Shown: positions 6,063 through 8,710 of the stretch, one piece after another
How the letters are laid out: each line of letters opens with the position of its first letter
How positions within the stretch are numbered: the stretch's first letter is position 1
Source of the DNA: an uncultured Muribaculaceae bacterium
GTDB taxonomy: Bacteria; Bacteroidota; Bacteroidia; Bacteroidales; Muribaculaceae
Reading direction: 5' to 3'
NCBI GenBank assembly: GCA_910587075.1
Contig: CAJUKE010000043.1
Coordinates: 1 to 8,710 of the forward strand
Length of the DNA: 8,710 nt
The notes under the pieces: generated by a model
Seen by the model: the letters and a program-made list of their open reading frames with translations, nothing else
Databases searched by the model: none
What the model was told of the DNA's origin: nothing
Made by a program: the position numbers and the translations under genes

Positions 6063-7664
6063 TTATTTGAACGTGTCGGGCAGATCGTTCTCGTACAGAA
6101 CTGTGTCGCCTGCCCGGAGAATGCCGCCAAGGAGCTTCTGCGCCTCGGCAAAAGAGTCAACCGCATGAATGTCGTCGGCCTTGATCGGCCCCTCGGCGAG
6201 TCCGACGAGAATGGCTCCCCGGTTGTAGGCCCCGACCACGATGGCTATGTCGGCGCACCGGGCGGCGTGGCGGCCAAACTCCTCGTTGGCGCGTTCCTGA
6301 ACCGCCCCTAACTCGATCATGCCGGGGGTCACAACGATACGGCGGCCGCCGGTCATGCGCGAAAGCACGTCGAGCGCCATCCTCGAACCCGCCGGGTTGG
6401 AGTTGAAGGCGTCGTCGATAATGGTGACCCCGCCGGGGGTGCGCTTCATATTGAGGCGGTGCTCCACCTGGTCGATCTGCTCGACGGCGTAACGGATTTT
6501 CTCGGCAGGCACCCCGAGACGCAGGGCCACGATTACCGCCGCCATCAGATTGGAAATATTGCATTCGCCGACGAGCTTCGTGCGCAACCGCAGCGGCTCT
6601 TCGAGCCCCTTGCCGACGATGGCGAAGGAAGTCCCCTCGGGCGAGTATTCTATATCCTCGGCCTTGTAGTCGGCCCCCTCGGGCGAGCTCACGGCGTAGC
6701 GCAGACACTCCACATTGCCCACCTCGCGCGAGGCGGCGTGGGGGAAGTCGTTGTTGACCACGGCAAGGCCGTCGGCCGGAAGCGCGTCGACGAGTTCGAA
6801 CTTCGTGCGGCACACGTTCTCAACCGTCTTGAACGATTCGAGATGCTGCTCCCCTACCGCCGTGACTATCCCTACCGACGGATGAACCAGGTCGCAGATT
6901 TCCTTGATGTCGCCAATCTGCTTGGCCCCCATCTCGCACACGAACACCTCGTCGTAGGGGCGCAGGTGCTCGCGCACGGTGCGTATCACGCCCATGGTAG
7001 TGTTGAAGCTGCCCGGCGTCATCGTCACGGTAAAATGCTCCTGGAGAATCCGAGTAAGGTAATGCTTGGTCGATGTTTTCCCGTAGCTGCCGGTTATACC
7101 CACCACTTTAAGCGAGGGCATCGAGGCCAGAATCGACGCGGCTTCGTCGTAATATTTCTTATTGATGCGCTTCTCGACCGGGCGGAGCAATCCGTTGGCC
7201 GCGAGCATCAGCACCGGCGACACCACGAGCATCCCCACCAGCGAGCACGCAAGCCCGCGCACGCCGACCGTCAGCCCGAACAAGAGCGCCACCGCGGCGG
7301 CGAGCACCCACATCACCGAGCAGATGCGCTTAACCCTCGGGGTCCACACCAGCGGCTTCTTATACTTCGCGTTCAGGAGCGCCACAAGCTGCCACACCAC
7401 GATTACCGACGCCACAGCGCCCGACAAAAACAGGGGCATGCGCCCGATCAGAAGGAACATCAGCGCCACGCAGCAGAAAATGCGGCGCAGCGACGTGCTC
7501 TCGCCCGATTTCTCAAACCAGCGCAGATAGCGGTCGTCGCGGTAGGAATTCTGCTGGAACATCATGAGGTCGCGGGCGAAAACCGCGCCCATATCAGCCA
7601 GGGCGAACGCCGACACCGCCAGCGCGAATGCCGTATTAAGAGTACTCATCGAAATGTAGTTCAT
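6063..7664 (-). CDS. murF: MurF-type Mur ligase with membrane-spanning N-terminus
   Basis: A 533-residue protein in two parts. Residues 1-160 hold about five hydrophobic helices (near 7-30, 61-80, 82-97, 113-134, 136-160), with FQQNSYRDDRYLRWF at 36-50 between the first two. From about 170 follow the central and C-terminal Mur ligase domains: ATP loop GITGSYGKTSTK (189-200), VCEMGA (242-247), His274 in GEQHLESF, Lys288 as the likely carbamylated lysine, NND (304-306), GECNISN (367-373, Cys369 where histidine is usual), DDAFNSNP (417-424), TPGMIELG (446-453) and the ending ENDLPDTF. MurF adds D-Ala-D-Ala to the UDP-MurNAc tripeptide, and ddl downstream fits that. Its usual N-terminal UDP-binding domain is not visible, so the substrate could be lipid-linked, as for MurT. 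The ATG overlaps the hydrolase stop (ATGA), implying coupling; Met6 is an alternative start. Confidence 0.85.
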   Translation of the reverse strand: MNYISMSTLNTAFALAVSAFALADMGAVFARDLMMFQQNSYRDDRYLRWFEKSGESTSLRRIFCCVALMFLLIGRMPLFLSGAVASVIVVWQLVALLNAKYKKPLVWTPRVKRICSVMWVLAAAVALLFGLTVGVRGLACSLVGMLVVSPVLMLAANGLLRPVEKRINKKYYDEAASILASMPSLKVVGITGSYGKTSTKHYLTRILQEHFTVTMTPGSFNTTMGVIRTVREHLRPYDEVFVCEMGAKQIGDIKEICDLVHPSVGIVTAVGEQHLESFKTVENVCRTKFELVDALPADGLAVVNNDFPHAASREVGNVECLRYAVSSPEGADYKAEDIEYSPEGTSFAIVGKGLEEPLRLRTKLVGECNISNLMAAVIVALRLGVPAEKIRYAVEQIDQVEHRLNMKRTPGGVTIIDDAFNSNPAGSRMALDVLSRMTGGRRIVVTPGMIELGAVQERANEEFGRHAARCADIAIVVGAYNRGAILVGLAEGPIKADDIHAVDSFAEAQKLLGGILRAGDTVLYENDLPDTFK

Positions 7665-8446
7665 GAATTGAGGAATGAGGATAGTACAGCCCGGAACTGC
7701 CCCGGGTTGTCAAGGAAACTGTAATGGCCGCATCCGGCGAACGAGACCAGCCCCGCGTCGGAAATCAGGCGCGCCATCTTCCTGGCGTCGGCAACGGGGG
7801 TCGCGGTATCGTTCTCGCCCCATATCAGGAGCGTCGGGGCTTTGATCAGATGGAGGCGGTCGGTGAGGTCCTGGTTCACCACGCGGCTCATAATGGCCCG
7901 CATCCTGGCCGAAGCCTGGGCGTAGTCGCTCGAACCGCGGCGCGCCCTCATAGCCTCTACGCGCTTGGCGGCCTTCTCCTTACCCAGCAGCAGATTGGCA
8001 AGCCATTTGCCGGCCTTGAACGTGTACACCTTGTAGTAATACTTGAGCGAGCGGCGCGGTTTGATACCCGCGGCGTCGACCAGCACCACCTTTGATACCG
8101 GGGTGCGGGATGCCATAAGAATCGCCACGCGGCCACCGAACGAGTGCCCCACGAGCACGGGGCGGTCGAGCCCCTCCTGTCTCGCGAAATCCTCGATCAG
8201 GCGGGTGTAACGGTCGATTTCCCAAACCTCGTCAGGCTCCGGCGACGCGCCGAAACCCGGAAAGTCGATATTATAGACCCGGTTGGTGAGCGCCGCGGTG
8301 GCCGCGATGGAGCGCACCGTCGTGTGGTCGCACCCCCATCCATGCATCAGGATCAGCGGCGCGCCCTTCCCGCTCACCTCGGCGTGAAGCCTGACACCAT
8401 CAACGAGGTAGTCCTTTTCAACCGGGGTTGCGTTTTCGTTGTTCAT
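7661..8446 (-). CDS. alpha/beta hydrolase, first gene of the MurF-Ddl operon
   Basis: A 261-residue, probably cytoplasmic serine hydrolase of the alpha/beta fold with a complete triad. Residues are the oxyanion-loop HGWG (35-38), nucleophile Ser102 in GHSFGG (100-105), Asp213 in WGENDTATP (209-217) and His241 in GCGHYSFLDNP (238-248). A basic, Tyr-rich lid region spans about 128-190 (GIKPRRSLKYYYKVY at 127-141, RRGSSDY at 169-175). The reaction is unknown. It is first in an operon with a MurF-type ligase (four-base overlap) and ddl, so a role in peptidoglycan precursor or lipid-intermediate metabolism is plausible, for example as an esterase or peptidase. My unverified recollection is that similar hydrolases adjoin MurF-like genes in gut Clostridia. 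The start is supported by a promoter ending four bases before the ATG. Confidence 0.85.
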   Translation of the reverse strand: MNNENATPVEKDYLVDGVRLHAEVSGKGAPLILMHGWGCDHTTVRSIAATAALTNRVYNIDFPGFGASPEPDEVWEIDRYTRLIEDFARQEGLDRPVLVGHSFGGRVAILMASRTPVSKVVLVDAAGIKPRRSLKYYYKVYTFKAGKWLANLLLGKEKAAKRVEAMRARRGSSDYAQASARMRAIMSRVVNQDLTDRLHLIKAPTLLIWGENDTATPVADARKMARLISDAGLVSFAGCGHYSFLDNPGQFRAVLSSFLNS

Positions 8447-8450
8447 ACCG

Positions 8451-8481
8451 CGAAATTACGACATCCCCCCAAAATGGCAAA
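8451..8481 (-). promoter_or_regulatory. Bacteroidota-type promoter of the hydrolase-murF-ddl operon, predicted leaderless
   Basis: Read on the minus strand, TTTG (8481-8478) stands 19 bp before TAATTTCG (8458-8451), one mismatch from TAnnTTTG. CGGT and then the ATG at 8446 follow. Spacer, box and four-base gap match those before ung, and the predicted start falls on or beside the A of ATG. Confidence 0.6.
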
Positions 8482-8504
8482 GCAAACCACCCTATTATAT
8501 TTAG

Positions 8505-8681
8505 GTGTAACAATAAAAATGGACGAGTCTCAGTGGCGCGCTCCCTTCAGCTCCCCTATTTTCGCATCGAGCGATTGCTACAGGTTGCTGTTACAGCGAA
8601 ATTATGCCGATGTAACACGCCGTAACCGGGGTGTTACGGCGATTCGCGGGGTTGCAACGGGCGGTTGTTACGGTGTTACGG
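8505..8681. repeat. cluster of GTTAC/GTAAC repeats
   Basis: Seven copies of a GTAAC or GTTAC core, most as TGTAACA or TGTTACGG, occur in 177 bp. Plus-strand sites are 8506-8512 and 8611-8617 (TGTAACA), 8589-8595 (TGTTACA, within the palindrome GCTGT-T-ACAGC at 8587-8597), 8622-8626 (GTAAC), and 8632-8639, 8666-8673 and 8674-8681 (TGTTACGG, the last two in tandem). The cluster lies upstream of the hydrolase promoter and could be its regulatory region or belong to a feature beyond the edge. A 58-codon frame at 8519-8695 crosses it but does not look like a protein. Confidence 0.55.
8612..8640. other. two mutually exclusive hairpins
   Basis: GCCGTAAC (8619-8626) pairs perfectly with GTTACGGC (8633-8640) over a six-base loop. 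GTAACAC (8612-8618) pairs perfectly with GTGTTAC (8631-8637) over twelve bases. Both use the segment 8633-8637, so only one can form at a time. No T-tract follows, so neither is a standard terminator. Confidence 0.5.
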
Positions 8682-8710
8682 CCTGCTGTTGGTGAAGTGT
8701 GCGCTAATTG

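Noticed and set aside
5987..6166. 60-residue N-terminal extension of Ddl
   Set aside because: The extension crosses the intergenic hairpin and overlaps the end of the MurF-type gene. Family homology starts at MAKTNIGVFFGG.
6459..7724. 421-residue plus-strand frame opposite the MurF-type gene
   Set aside because: It is a His/Arg-rich shadow of a coding strand with complete Mur ligase motifs.
4781..8446. Vancomycin-resistance (van) cluster
   Set aside because: Ddl keeps the tyrosine typical of D-Ala-D-Ala ligases, and no vanH, vanX, vanY or regulator pair is present in the window.
8587..8681. CRISPR array
   Set aside because: Repeat units are only 5-8 bp, in both orientations and irregularly spaced, with no spacer pattern.
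8519..8695. 58-codon frame starting MDESQWRAPF at the right edge
   Set aside because: Much of it is made of the GTTAC repeats, there is no good promoter (TATATTTA is off consensus), and the product looks non-protein. Sequence beyond the window could change this.

Overview
The window looks like a GC-rich member of the Bacteroidales, possibly Muribaculaceae or a close relative. The signs are protein families typical of that order (a DUF5103 'plug' protein, a DUF3109 cysteine-rich protein, a PepSY-like exported protein), almost no Shine-Dalgarno sequences, and several promoters of the Bacteroidota type (TTTG about 19 bp before TAnnTTTG). The genus is inference.

Layout. Four genes run rightwards from 123 to 3410: ung (uracil-DNA glycosylase), a DUF5103/T9SS-plug-like exported protein, a DUF3109 protein and a PepSY-like exported protein. 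They are separated by 35, 43 and 72 bp and may share the promoter before ung. A 536-bp non-coding stretch follows, with two perfect -7 boxes, a stem-loop, a 25-bp near-palindrome and a 10-bp palindrome. It leads into guaD (guanine deaminase, GTG start). Another non-coding stretch (4445-4780) holds what looks like a free-standing small RNA gene: a promoter, about 210 nt with nested complementary segments, and a perfect 13-bp terminator hairpin that also separates guaD from the convergent genes beyond.

Three genes run leftwards from 8446 to 4781: an alpha/beta hydrolase, a Mur ligase of the MurF type with a membrane-embedded N-terminus, and a D-Ala-D-Ala ligase (Ddl). Hydrolase and ligase overlap by four bases (ATGA) and Ddl follows after 76 bp. 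Ddl makes D-Ala-D-Ala and MurF-type enzymes attach it to a muropeptide stem, so two of the three products are consecutive in peptidoglycan precursor synthesis. The ligase has about five predicted membrane helices where ordinary MurF has its UDP-binding domain. This suggests a membrane-sited, possibly parallel, version of the step, and it is the most interesting protein-coding part of the window.

The promoters of ung and of the hydrolase operon share nearly one design (TTTG-N19-TAAWTTCG-CGKT-ATG), predicting transcripts that begin at or next to the start codon. The right edge (8505-8681) has no convincing gene but a dense cluster of GTTAC/GTAAC repeats that can form two mutually exclusive hairpins.
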